Below, in pieces: positions 25,856 to 34,059 of a DNA stretch of 48,433 bases. The notes beneath the pieces are model-generated. The model did not search any database, was not told where the DNA came from, and worked only from the letters and a program-made list of their open reading frames with translations. The translations under genes and the position numbers were made by a program. Each line of letters begins with the position of its first letter. The stretch's first letter is position 1. The DNA is from Gordonia amicalis NBRC 100051 = JCM 11271 (GTDB lineage Bacteria > Actinomycetota > Actinomycetes > Mycobacteriales > Mycobacteriaceae). The stretch spans positions 1 to 48,433 of the forward strand of contig NZ_BANS01000048.1 in the NCBI RefSeq assembly GCF_000332995.1, read 5' to 3'.

Positions 25856-28800
25856 CGGATTGGGGCTCCACCCTGATCGAGCCGGTGCGTGACCAGCCCC
25901 ATTGCGTCGTCTGTGCGGTGTCGATCTGTGCATTCGGTGCACCGGGCACCAGCGGCGTCAGCTTCTCCAGCGCGCCCCAGTCGCGGGCCCAGTCGTCCTC
26001 GAGATAGGTCGACACGGCCCGTGCCGAGGTCGTCGCCTCCGAGATGCCCAGCAGGCCGCCGTCGACCCCGGCCTGCCAGGTCTTGGACTGCGAGTTGGTC
26101 AGCGGGTAGTCACCCAGGATCCGCCACTGCGGCACCTGCGCGACGCCGTGCGAGACACCCATCGGCTGCTGGCACGGGAAGTGTGAGGCCACCCCGAAGT
26201 CGATCAGGGTCGGCGCCGACGATCCGACGACCTCCTGCAGAGACTGCAGCTGCGGAGCGCGGGGCGGGGTGATCCCGATGAACTGCTGGTCGCCGAGGTT
26301 GTTGTCCTGCAACGACAGTCGCATCACGGTCGCCGCGGGCGGGGCCGCCGACATCGGTATACGCATGTTGCGCCACGGACGGTTCAGGATCACCGGTCCG
26401 GGATCGATGGGCAGCATGTCCGGGCCGACCTGTTCGAACGAGCCGTCCGGTCCCGGACGGCCGAACTGCACGACCATCTTCTGCCCGAAGTTCCGGACCC
26501 CGAAGGTGTCGATGGTCGAGACGGCGCCCGCGGTGCTGAACACGAGCAGCGGCGAGGCGGCACGGTCGGCGGGCAGGTCGTACCAGCCGGTCGTCAGACG
26601 CGCCTCCCCGTTGTAGCCGTGGCTGCCGAGCACCGGGGTGGTGGCGGGATCGAGTCCGAAGGGGAGTTTGGCGGTCGAACCGTTGACGGTCTCGGGTCCG
26701 CGACCACCGGTGGTGCCCGCACCGAGTCCGCCGGTGATGGCGAACGGGCGTGCCATGCTCGCCGAGACGTTCATCTGGCCCGGTCGCTGACTTCCGGGTT
26801 CGGGCTGGAGGTCATCCGGAATGCCGTTGGGGGAGAAGCCCACCGGGTTCTCGCCGCGCAACGCCGCGGTCGCCGACGCACCACCCGCGGGGGTGAGCAT
26901 CCCGGTGTTCGGATCGAGTTCGACGAGCACCTCGTCGGCGAGGCCACACGGGTTGCCGCGCAGGGTGTTCAGGTTCTCGGCGAGCACCGTCGGCGCGGGA
27001 TACCGGGTGACGGCCGCCTTCACGAACAACAGCATCTCGACGACGACGAGCAGGCCGGCGATCACCGCGATCGGGGAGGAGGCGAGGAACAGGCGACGTC
27101 GGTCTGCCCGGGTTTCGCCGGGACCGGTGTCGCTGTGTGCGAGTCCACGATTGGTGACGTAGTCGAGCCGGAGATGCTGCCACACCGCCAGCGCGGCGGC
27201 GAGTACGGCGAGGATCAGGAACAGCGTCGACGCGCCGTATCCGGCGATGACGGGCGCCCGGTCGAACCAGGAGATGCCGTATTCGTAAGCGAACGGCCAC
27301 GAGTTGTAGCCGGCCATCGCCGCGGCCATCGCGAAGAGCAGACCCGAGACGAAGACGGTCAGGTTGCGAGCCGAACGCGCCGCCGACTGCACGACGGCGA
27401 TGGTCGCGGCCGCGGAGATCGCGGCGGCGAGACCCGCGAGCACGCCGAACTGGATCGTCCACTTGGTCGGGGTGAACACGAACAGCAGCAGGGTGACGCC
27501 GACGGCCCCGACGAGACGCCACACCGGGCCGGGATCGATGCCGCGAATGCGGGTGCGCCGCAACATCACCGCGACCACCACGAACAGGCCGGCGAGCAGC
27601 AGGAGGAGCGGTACGCGTCTGGTGAGCGAACCGTCGTCGGTGACGACCGAGATGAAGTAGTACCGCAGGAACTCCTGGTGCCAGGAGATCACCGGACCGA
27701 CGGTGTAGCGGAGTTTGATCGCCTCCAGCACAGTCGCGAGGGTCTGGTCCCGGAAGACGACGACCAGGACGACCATCCCCGCGGCGACGATCGGCGCGAC
27801 GAGCGCCGCGGTCGCCGTCCACCGCGAACCACCGAGTTCGTTGCGGCGGCGGAGCAGGATGTGCAGCAGGGCACGCGCCGCGACGAGCAGGATCGCGATA
27901 CCGACGACACCGTGCGGCGCGAGCGCGAGGGTGAACCCGGCGAGCCCGGCGGCGAGTGCGGCGGGAAGCAGACGACGGGTGGAGATGGCGTGCTCGGCTG
28001 CCCACCAGGTCAACAGGGAGCCGAGGACGATGATGCCCTCACTGCGGAGTCCGCTGCAGAACGGCAACCAGAACGCGGTGAACGTCAGGGCGGCGGCCCA
28101 CGTCGCCCATGCACTGCGGCGCACTGCCGGACCCAGGCGTGGCAGAAGCACCCGGCTGAGGACGAACCACGACACGAGGCCCGCGACCATCGCCGGGATG
28201 TGCATCCAGAGGATCGACGAGGAGATCGACGACCACACCGAGAGGAAGCTGTAGTACCAGTCGAACGGCGCCTCGGGGATGCCGTAGAAGCGGTAGTAGT
28301 TCGCCAGGTACCCGAATCCGTCGGCCGTGCGGCCCATGTTGAGGATGTAGCCGTCGTCGGGCGATCCGGCGCCGAGGAACAACCAGATCAGCAGGATGGC
28401 GGTGACGACCAGGTCGGTGGCCCGCGGCTTGAGCGAGTGCCACCAGGCACGGGTGCGCGCCCCGATCCGGCGGTGGTACCCGAGGATTCGGTCGAGTTGG
28501 GCGAGCGCGATGAGCGCCACGATCACCGAGATCACGGCGAGGACCATCACGACGATCTTCAGCACCGTCGGCGACGACTCGTAGCGGTTGTCGACGCGGA
28601 TCGAGACCGACATCCCGTCGGCGGCCGCGGCGCGGACCCGCTCGGGGCTCAGGTTGCTGAAGATCCCGGCGACCTGCGGGCGCTTCTCCGGCGGGAGCAC
28701 CGTCGAGTCGCCGAGACCGACGAACTGGGCGCCCGGCCCGCTCGGTGCGGAGAATATGTGCAGTTCACGGCAACGGTCGAGGTCGGCACGTGGCGCCGTG

Positions 28801-29171
28801 GCCGCGACACTGTTTCGGAACGTGACGGTGACGGCCTGATCGGTTCCGGTCACCCACAGCGACGAACCCTTCGACGTCGGTGCGCTCACGGGCATGGTCG
28901 CCAGGATCACGCCGGTCGGGGCACTCGCCAGCGTCGAACACGGTATCCGGGCGTCGAGAGTCTGCGGGGTCTGCGCGATCAGCGGCGCCATCACCGACGA
29001 CGTCTCGGCGTTGAGCTCCTGACCCGCCGGCCAGGTGATGTCGGCGTCGGTGGCCTTCACCGGGAGCAAGGGCGTGAGTGCGCACAGCACCACGCCGAGG
29101 ACACCCGCGACGATCGCGATCAGACGGGCGGTACGTGCGGAAACACGAGACGTCGGGGCTGTCACAGGCAC
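25848..29171 (-). CDS. embA: EmbA arabinosyltransferase
   Basis: Emb-family arabinosyltransferase of 1107 residues, partner of EmbB. The catalytic loop is GAGSPDDGYILNMGR (Asp272-Asp273). EmbA-type markers are VVFRDQTLATVLEAIK, LRYYFISV, FTPTKWTIQFGVLAG and the C-terminus WSRTGSIRVEPQSDE. Hydrophobic segments fill the region from about 200 to 660. The C-terminal 400 residues are the extracytoplasmic carbohydrate-binding part. The start is GTG 29171 (or GTG 29165). The gene follows embC after 76 bp, a gap that carries a candidate promoter, and overlaps embB by 8 nt. Confidence 0.95.
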   Translation of the reverse strand: MPVTAPTSRVSARTARLIAIVAGVLGVVLCALTPLLPVKATDADITWPAGQELNAETSSVMAPLIAQTPQTLDARIPCSTLASAPTGVILATMPVSAPTSKGSSLWVTGTDQAVTVTFRNSVAATAPRADLDRCRELHIFSAPSGPGAQFVGLGDSTVLPPEKRPQVAGIFSNLSPERVRAAAADGMSVSIRVDNRYESSPTVLKIVVMVLAVISVIVALIALAQLDRILGYHRRIGARTRAWWHSLKPRATDLVVTAILLIWLFLGAGSPDDGYILNMGRTADGFGYLANYYRFYGIPEAPFDWYYSFLSVWSSISSSILWMHIPAMVAGLVSWFVLSRVLLPRLGPAVRRSAWATWAAALTFTAFWLPFCSGLRSEGIIVLGSLLTWWAAEHAISTRRLLPAALAAGLAGFTLALAPHGVVGIAILLVAARALLHILLRRRNELGGSRWTATAALVAPIVAAGMVVLVVVFRDQTLATVLEAIKLRYTVGPVISWHQEFLRYYFISVVTDDGSLTRRVPLLLLLAGLFVVVAVMLRRTRIRGIDPGPVWRLVGAVGVTLLLFVFTPTKWTIQFGVLAGLAAAISAAATIAVVQSAARSARNLTVFVSGLLFAMAAAMAGYNSWPFAYEYGISWFDRAPVIAGYGASTLFLILAVLAAALAVWQHLRLDYVTNRGLAHSDTGPGETRADRRRLFLASSPIAVIAGLLVVVEMLLFVKAAVTRYPAPTVLAENLNTLRGNPCGLADEVLVELDPNTGMLTPAGGASATAALRGENPVGFSPNGIPDDLQPEPGSQRPGQMNVSASMARPFAITGGLGAGTTGGRGPETVNGSTAKLPFGLDPATTPVLGSHGYNGEARLTTGWYDLPADRAASPLLVFSTAGAVSTIDTFGVRNFGQKMVVQFGRPGPDGSFEQVGPDMLPIDPGPVILNRPWRNMRIPMSAAPPAATVMRLSLQDNNLGDQQFIGITPPRAPQLQSLQEVVGSSAPTLIDFGVASHFPCQQPMGVSHGVAQVPQWRILGDYPLTNSQSKTWQAGVDGGLLGISEATTSARAVSTYLEDDWARDWGALEKLTPLVPGAPNAQIDTAQTTQWGWSRTGSIRVEPQSDE

Positions 29172-29179
29172 GGTGTTTG

Positions 29180-29185
29180 ATCGTA
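29180..29185 (-). promoter_or_regulatory. Candidate embA -10 in the embC-embA gap
   Basis: On the minus strand TACGAT ends 8 nt before the embA GTG at 29171, in the 76-bp gap after embC. In M. tuberculosis the embC-embA gap also holds an embA promoter, where ethambutol-resistance mutations occur. This supports but does not prove function here. Confidence 0.5.
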
Positions 29186-29247
29186 TGCGACCGGCACCCG
29201 CTCACCTACCGCGCACCCTGACCTTGGACTGAAGTGTCCGCTCGTCG

Positions 29248-32200
29248 TCAGTATCTGATCGGCGCGGGACTCCACAGACCGCTGCGGGTCTGCGTACCGG
29301 TCTCGATGTCGGCGAGGGTGTCCACGCCGCCGTACGGTTCGTAGCGTTCCAGCGCGCCCCAGTCGCGACCGATGTCGGCCATCAGGTACGTCGGCAGGGC
29401 GGTCGCCTGCTGGGAGACCTCGATCCAGCCGAGCGGGCCGCCGCCGAAGCTGTTCTGCCACGCCGACACGGCTGCGGCGAGATCCGACCCCGGCTTGATG
29501 CGCCACTTGGGGATCTCGGCGACACCCACGTCGTGGGTGAAGGGCCGCTGGCAGGGGAACCCGAGCCCGGACGTCCAGTCCACGTGCACGGGGTCGGTGC
29601 TGCCGACGACGTCCTGCAAGGTGTCCATCTGCGGAACCCGGGGCGGGGTCAGCACGATGAAGCGGTCCTCGTTGAGGTTGTCGTCGGTGGCCACGATGCG
29701 GACCGCAGTGGTGTCGGCGGGCAGCTCGTCGGTGTTGTAGCGCAGGTTGCGCCAGGCCGGGCGGGGCCCGGGGTCGATGAGTTCGGTCTCACCGGCGGCG
29801 GTCAGGTCGGCGTCGGTGGTGTCCGGCCGGATCGGGTCGGCGGTGTATTCGAGCATCACGTTCGGGTTGTCGTACTCGCCGGCCACCGACATCGTCAGCA
29901 GCGGACGGTCACGCCAGTTCTTCGGGAGCGCGTACCAGCCGGAGGTGAGGCGGGCCGGAACCTGGTCGAACTTGGAGTAACTACCCATGACCGGCGTCGT
30001 CGCGGGGTCGAGGAAGAACGGTAGTGCCGCGGTGCTGCCGTTGACGCCGGGGTCGGGCAGTTCACCGCCTCCGGTGCCCCCCGGGTTGGAGTTCAGGATC
30101 TTCGGGTCCGCCCAGACGTTGCCGGACAGCACGCCCAGCGAGCCCTCGCTGGCGGTCGACGCCAGGTCCGTCGGTACACCGTTCGGGGAGAAGCCCGAGG
30201 TGGCGGGCGAGGCGCCGGGGGCGGGGGCCGGACCGCCGAGCGGGTTGGTCAGCGACGAGTCGACGGGACGCAGCATGTCGCGGTTGGGGTCGGACTCCAC
30301 CCACACCTTGTCGGCCATCCCACATGGCTCACCGGCAACCGCCGCGAGGTTGGACCGCGGCACCGAATACGAGGAGCTCTGGTGGATGCCCGCGAAGATC
30401 GCGGTGATGATCTGGAAGAGGACGACGGCCATCGCGAGATAGGCGAGGGGTGCGGCGGCCACCGAGGCGAACAGTCGCCGGTACCAGCGTTGGTCGGACG
30501 TGTCGACGGGTGCCTTCGGATCCACGTCGGTGACATGCGGATCCGCGGAATGCGGGTCGGTGCCGGTGAAGGGTTCACGGAAGTGGAACCACAGCGCGAC
30601 GAGGAGAAGTGCGAGCGACGCGTAGAGCAGGACGCTCCCGAGCATCAGGCCGCCGATCGTCACCTGCTGGATCCCCCAGGGCATTCCCCAGGAGGAGTAG
30701 TAGTAATAGGAATTCGGGCCGGTGAACGCCAGACCGCCGATGAACAGGACGAGCGCACAGAACAGGGTGCGATTGCGTCGTGAGTGCATCGACTGCTGAC
30801 TCGCGGCGATCGCGGCGATGGCCGCCAGCGCGGCGGCGATACCGGCGAAGACACCGAAGTGATGGGTCCACTTGGTCGGTGTGAACATGAGGAACACCAG
30901 CGAGGCGAAGGTGATCGCGACGATGCGCCGAGTGGGTCCGATGGCGGTGCCGGGGATCCGGTTCTTGCGGATCAGGACCGCCGCGGACACCACGAGGCCG
31001 AGGATCATCGCGAGGACCGCGAAGCGTCGTGCGATCGACCCGTCGGCGGAGAAGGCGAACAGTGCCGAGTATCGCCCGAGCTCGTTGTACCAGTTCATCG
31101 ACGGCCCGAGCGCGGTCTTCATGCTCGACGCCTCGGAGAACGAGCGCAGGGTCAGGTTCGAGAACACCACGAAGACCACGAAGCTGCCGGTGGCCAGGAT
31201 CGGGGCGATCAACGCGACGAACGACCATCTCAGCGCGTGACGCGAGGTCGAGTCGCCGGTGATCACCCGGGCGCGCTTGATCAGCGCCATGATCATCGGT
31301 CGTGCACCGGCGATCAGCGCCGCGACCGCGAGCACACCGGTGGGACCGGCGGCGATGCTGAACGCGCCCACCAGACACGCCACCGCGGCCGGCAGCAGCC
31401 GACCGGTGGCGATGGCGCGTTCCACCGAACACCAGGTCAGCAGGGCGCCGAGGCAGATGATCGGCTCGGGACGCAGTCCGTTGTTGAACGGGAACCAGCA
31501 GGCGAGGAAGGCGAAGGCGGCGGTCCACGCGACCATCGGGCGGGTGACCGCGGCACGACCGAGCCGCGGGATCACCTCGTGGCTCACGATGAGCCACACC
31601 AGGATTCCACAGGCGAGCGCCGGAAGCCGCATCCACGGACTGGCCACCGAGACATGACTGAGCAACCCGAACACCTGGTAGTACCAGCCGAACGGCGCCT
31701 CCGGGGCGCCGTACCAGCGGAAGTAGTTGGCGGTGTAGTCGCTGTCCTGCGCGACCCTCGACATCGTCAGCAGATAGCCGTCGTCGGAGGTGTTGGGGCC
31801 GATCATGTGCCAGAGGATCAGCGCGCCGATCACCACATAGTCACGTGTGTTGAGGCGCCACCAGCGGGCCGGGAAGATGCGCCGGTGCCGACGACCGTCG
31901 GTCGAGTCGAGGACTGCCAGTGCGGCGAGCGAGAGCAGCGTCGAGCTGACACCGACGATGACGACGAGCAACTTCGAGATGGTCGGGGCGGTGTTGTACC
32001 GGGAGTCGACGGTGACATGCGCGTCGAGGCCGGCGACATCGGACGCCGGACCCGACAGGTCGGTGAAGAGACCGGTGACCTGCGGGCGCTGATCGGGCGA
32101 GTTCTTGAAGGCCTCTTTGTCCTCGGTGGTTCCCGCGAGCGGATCGCCCGCGTCGTCGGTCATGCCGACGAATTCGGCTGTCACCGCGCCGGAATCGGCG

Positions 32201-32625
32201 TGGACGACGATCTCGCGGCAGTCCTGCGTGCGGATGTCCTGGAGGCTCGCCGAGACCAGCGGGACGTTGCGGATGACGACCTCGACGCCCTGGCGGTCGG
32301 CCGGGACGTCGGCGGCACCGGTCTTGCGGATGAACAGGCCGCGCTCGGCGGACTTCTCCGCCTGCTTCGGTGTGGTCGAGAACAGTACCGAACCACCGGG
32401 CGGCAGGTCGTCGACCGCCGTGCACGGGATGGTGACGTCGAGGTCGACGGGGGTGTAGCCGATGAGTGGGGAGGCGACCGAACCGATCTGTCCGTTCTGC
32501 GGCCAGTTGATCTCCGCGGTCTTCTGTTCGACCGGCATCAGCGGCGTGGCCAGCGCGAGAAGGAACCCGAGCAGGCCCGTGACTATGGCGACGATCCTCG
32601 CTCGTCGAACGGTCTGCGCTGGCAC
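29248..32625 (-). CDS. embC: EmbC arabinosyltransferase
   Basis: Emb-family arabinosyltransferase of 1125 residues. In mycobacteria EmbC elongates the arabinan of lipoarabinomannan. EmbC type is indicated by INWPQNGQIGSVASPLIGY near the N-terminus, RGLFIRK, VVIRNVPLVSA, FRWYGAPEAPFGWYYQ, PGTAIGPTRRIVAITF, FTPTKWTHHFGVFAG and the ending RSGLWSPAPIRY, all close to M. tuberculosis EmbC. The catalytic loop is GPNTSDDGYLLTMSR (Asp281-Asp282, Met288). The start is GTG 32625, with TACCAT 8 nt upstream and no ribosome-binding site. It heads the emb series and is divergent from aroQ. In M. tuberculosis aftA lies directly upstream; here about 7.5 kb of other genes intervene. Confidence 0.95.
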   Translation of the reverse strand: MPAQTVRRARIVAIVTGLLGFLLALATPLMPVEQKTAEINWPQNGQIGSVASPLIGYTPVDLDVTIPCTAVDDLPPGGSVLFSTTPKQAEKSAERGLFIRKTGAADVPADRQGVEVVIRNVPLVSASLQDIRTQDCREIVVHADSGAVTAEFVGMTDDAGDPLAGTTEDKEAFKNSPDQRPQVTGLFTDLSGPASDVAGLDAHVTVDSRYNTAPTISKLLVVIVGVSSTLLSLAALAVLDSTDGRRHRRIFPARWWRLNTRDYVVIGALILWHMIGPNTSDDGYLLTMSRVAQDSDYTANYFRWYGAPEAPFGWYYQVFGLLSHVSVASPWMRLPALACGILVWLIVSHEVIPRLGRAAVTRPMVAWTAAFAFLACWFPFNNGLRPEPIICLGALLTWCSVERAIATGRLLPAAVACLVGAFSIAAGPTGVLAVAALIAGARPMIMALIKRARVITGDSTSRHALRWSFVALIAPILATGSFVVFVVFSNLTLRSFSEASSMKTALGPSMNWYNELGRYSALFAFSADGSIARRFAVLAMILGLVVSAAVLIRKNRIPGTAIGPTRRIVAITFASLVFLMFTPTKWTHHFGVFAGIAAALAAIAAIAASQQSMHSRRNRTLFCALVLFIGGLAFTGPNSYYYYSSWGMPWGIQQVTIGGLMLGSVLLYASLALLLVALWFHFREPFTGTDPHSADPHVTDVDPKAPVDTSDQRWYRRLFASVAAAPLAYLAMAVVLFQIITAIFAGIHQSSSYSVPRSNLAAVAGEPCGMADKVWVESDPNRDMLRPVDSSLTNPLGGPAPAPGASPATSGFSPNGVPTDLASTASEGSLGVLSGNVWADPKILNSNPGGTGGGELPDPGVNGSTAALPFFLDPATTPVMGSYSKFDQVPARLTSGWYALPKNWRDRPLLTMSVAGEYDNPNVMLEYTADPIRPDTTDADLTAAGETELIDPGPRPAWRNLRYNTDELPADTTAVRIVATDDNLNEDRFIVLTPPRVPQMDTLQDVVGSTDPVHVDWTSGLGFPCQRPFTHDVGVAEIPKWRIKPGSDLAAAVSAWQNSFGGGPLGWIEVSQQATALPTYLMADIGRDWGALERYEPYGGVDTLADIETGTQTRSGLWSPAPIRY

Positions 32626-32633
32626 AAAGAGAG

Positions 32634-32639
32634 ATGGTA
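32634..32639 (-). promoter_or_regulatory. Candidate embC -10 (leaderless)
   Basis: On the minus strand TACCAT ends 8 nt before GTG 32625, the same spacing as TACGAT before embA. Confidence 0.5.
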
Positions 32640-32681
32640 GCCGCTGAGGTGTCTCGCCCCGGTCGGCGAGGCGGCGGAGAC

Positions 32682-32687
32682 TATGGT
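32682..32687 (+). promoter_or_regulatory. Candidate aroQ -10 (leaderless)
   Basis: TATGGT lies 6 nt before ATG 32694. It is 42 bp from the divergent embC -10 candidate, so the two promoters share a short control region. Confidence 0.45.
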
Positions 32688-32693
32688 GAACCC

Positions 32694-33164
32694 ATGTCCG
32701 ACTCCACGTCCGATGCCGCCGGCGTCGAACCGTTGCCGATCCTGCTGCTCAACGGGCCGAACCTGAACACACTCGGCACCCGGGAGCCCGCGATCTACGG
32801 GTCCGAGACACTCGACGACGTCGTCGACCTCGCCGAACGGACGGCATCGGAACTCGGCTTCGGTCTGCGCGCCGCGCAGACCAACCACGAGGGACAGATG
32901 ATCGACTGGATTCACGAATCGGTCGGGAAGATCAGTGGCATCGTCATCAACCCCGGCGGGTGGACCCACACGTCCGTGGCCCTCGCCGACGCCCTGGTCG
33001 TACCCGGCGTGCCGATCCTCGAGGTGCACATCAGCAACGTGCACCAGCGCGAGGCGTTCCGGCACCACTCCTACGTCTCGCCCATCGCGGCAGGCGTCAT
33101 CGCGGGCTATGGCATCCGTGGATACGAGTTCGCGATCCGGAGACTCGCCGAGTTGGTCGACTGA
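32694..33164 (+). CDS. aroQ: Type II 3-dehydroquinate dehydratase
   Basis: Converts 3-dehydroquinate to 3-dehydroshikimate in the shikimate pathway. The 156 residues show the type II signature: LLLNGPNLNTLGTREPAIYG with the catalytic Tyr of the flexible lid, QTNHEGQMIDWIHE, INPGGWTHTSVALADAL, and EVHISNVHQREAFRHHSY with the catalytic His. The loop NPGGWTHTS resembles the NAGGLTHTS of M. tuberculosis rather than the commoner NPAAYTHTS. ATG 32694 is used because the upstream in-frame ATG 32634 would overlap the embC promoter and adds an unrelated Arg/Gly-rich leader. The gene stands alone, divergent from embC. Confidence 0.95.
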   Translation: MSDSTSDAAGVEPLPILLLNGPNLNTLGTREPAIYGSETLDDVVDLAERTASELGFGLRAAQTNHEGQMIDWIHESVGKISGIVINPGGWTHTSVALADALVVPGVPILEVHISNVHQREAFRHHSYVSPIAAGVIAGYGIRGYEFAIRRLAELVD

Positions 33165-33172
33165 ACGTCTTA

Positions 33173-33192
33173 TTGCAACCGGAGGGTTGCAA
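33173..33192. promoter_or_regulatory. Palindromic operator candidate 1
   Basis: A perfect inverted repeat, TTGCAACC (33173-33180) and GGTTGCAA (33185-33192), with a 4-nt centre. It lies in the leader of the SRPBCC-ArsR operon and shares the TGCAAC/GTTGCA core with a second palindrome. Confidence 0.65.
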
Positions 33193-33202
33193 GTCGTGGG
33201 TC

Positions 33203-33228
33203 ATGGTGCAACCATTGAGTTGCATCAT
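33203..33228. promoter_or_regulatory. Palindromic operator candidate 2
   Basis: Inverted repeat ATGGTGCAAC (33203-33212) and GTTGCATCAT (33219-33228), one mismatch, 6-nt centre. It sits 22 bp before the SRPBCC start and overlaps the likely promoter/leader. Confidence 0.65.
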
Positions 33229-33250
33229 TCGAAACGGCCCAGGAGGCGTC

Positions 33251-33745
33251 ATGAGTGGGACCGATCCCCGATCCGCAAACGAAACGACAACCACCGCAAT
33301 CGATGACGAACTCGATCGGATCGAGCGGGAGATCGCCATCGAGGCGACCGCCGAGCGCGTCTGGCAGCTCGTCAGTGAACCCGGCTGGTACATCAACGAC
33401 AGCGTGATCACCGATCATCGAATCGAACGCGACGGAGATCTGTCGACCGTTCACGATCCGGTTCACGGCGCCTTCGTCTTTCGCACCGTGAAACTCGACG
33501 AACCGCGATACGCCGCCTTCCGGTGGCTGGCCGACGCATCCGATCCCGACTCGGAGTCGACGCTCGTCGAGTTCTGGATCACCGACTCCGGGTCCGGAGT
33601 GATCCTCAAGGTCGTCGAGTCGGGATTCGCCTCGCTGTCGGGTTCGGATGCGGATCGGCGGGCCAAGTTCGACGGCAACACCGAAGGCTGGAAGATCGAG
33701 CTCGAACTGGCACGCACTCACCTGACGAGCGGTTCTCGTGCCTGA
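33251..33745 (+). CDS. SRPBCC (AHSA1-like) ligand-binding domain protein
   Basis: A 164-residue START/Bet v1-like protein of the SRPBCC superfamily, recognisable from EREIAIEATAERVWQLVSEP at the start and the ending FDGNTEGWKIELELARTHL. Members bind small hydrophobic molecules, and many are encoded beside ArsR regulators. The true substrate is unknown. ATG 33251 has AGGAGG at 33241-33246, 4 nt upstream. The stop overlaps the ArsR GTG by 8 nt, so the two genes are translationally coupled. Two palindromes upstream suggest control by the ArsR partner. Confidence 0.87.
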   Translation: MSGTDPRSANETTTTAIDDELDRIEREIAIEATAERVWQLVSEPGWYINDSVITDHRIERDGDLSTVHDPVHGAFVFRTVKLDEPRYAAFRWLADASDPDSESTLVEFWITDSGSGVILKVVESGFASLSGSDADRRAKFDGNTEGWKIELELARTHLTSGSRA

Positions 33746-34055
33746 CGTCGCCCCGGTCGAGGTCTTCGGTGCTCTCGCCGACGAGAGTCGCTGGCACATC
33801 CTCGTCAGATTGGGAACCGAACCCGCGTCGGCGTCGACGCTCGCGACCGAGTTGCCGATCAGCCGTCAGGCGATAGCCAAACACCTCAAGGTCCTGACCG
33901 ATGCGGGCCTGGTCACGGCGTCACGGGCCGGTCGTGAAATCCGTTACGAGGCGGTCGGTTCGGAGCTCTCGCGCCTCGCCCGGCACCTGGACACCATCGC
34001 GCGAGGATGGGATCGTCGTCTGGCAGGCATCAAGAAGGCTGCCGAGGGAGACTGA
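33738..34055 (+). CDS. ArsR-family transcriptional regulator
   Basis: Winged-helix regulator of 105 residues. The helix-turn-helix is in STLATELPISRQAIAKHLKV, followed by LTDAGLVTASRAGREIRYEA for the wing. The start VFGALADESRWHILVRL is typical of ArsR proteins paired with SRPBCC partners. There is no CxC metal-binding motif, so it is probably not a metal sensor. It overlaps the SRPBCC gene by 8 nt and most likely represses its own operon at the palindromes at 33173-33228. Its stop is only 4 bp from the convergent HNH gene stop. Confidence 0.9.
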   Translation: MPDVAPVEVFGALADESRWHILVRLGTEPASASTLATELPISRQAIAKHLKVLTDAGLVTASRAGREIRYEAVGSELSRLARHLDTIARGWDRRLAGIKKAAEGD

Positions 34056-34059
34056 CCCG

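Noticed and set aside
25856..25942. Upstream ATG for embB giving 29 more residues
   Set aside because: The added segment is Arg/His-rich, lies inside embA, and is unlike other Emb N-termini.
26619..29180. Very long plus-strand open frame (853 codons) opposite embA
   Set aside because: Highly Arg/Gly/Asp/Glu-rich low-complexity translation typical of the antisense of a high-GC gene; embA on the other strand is a clear family member.
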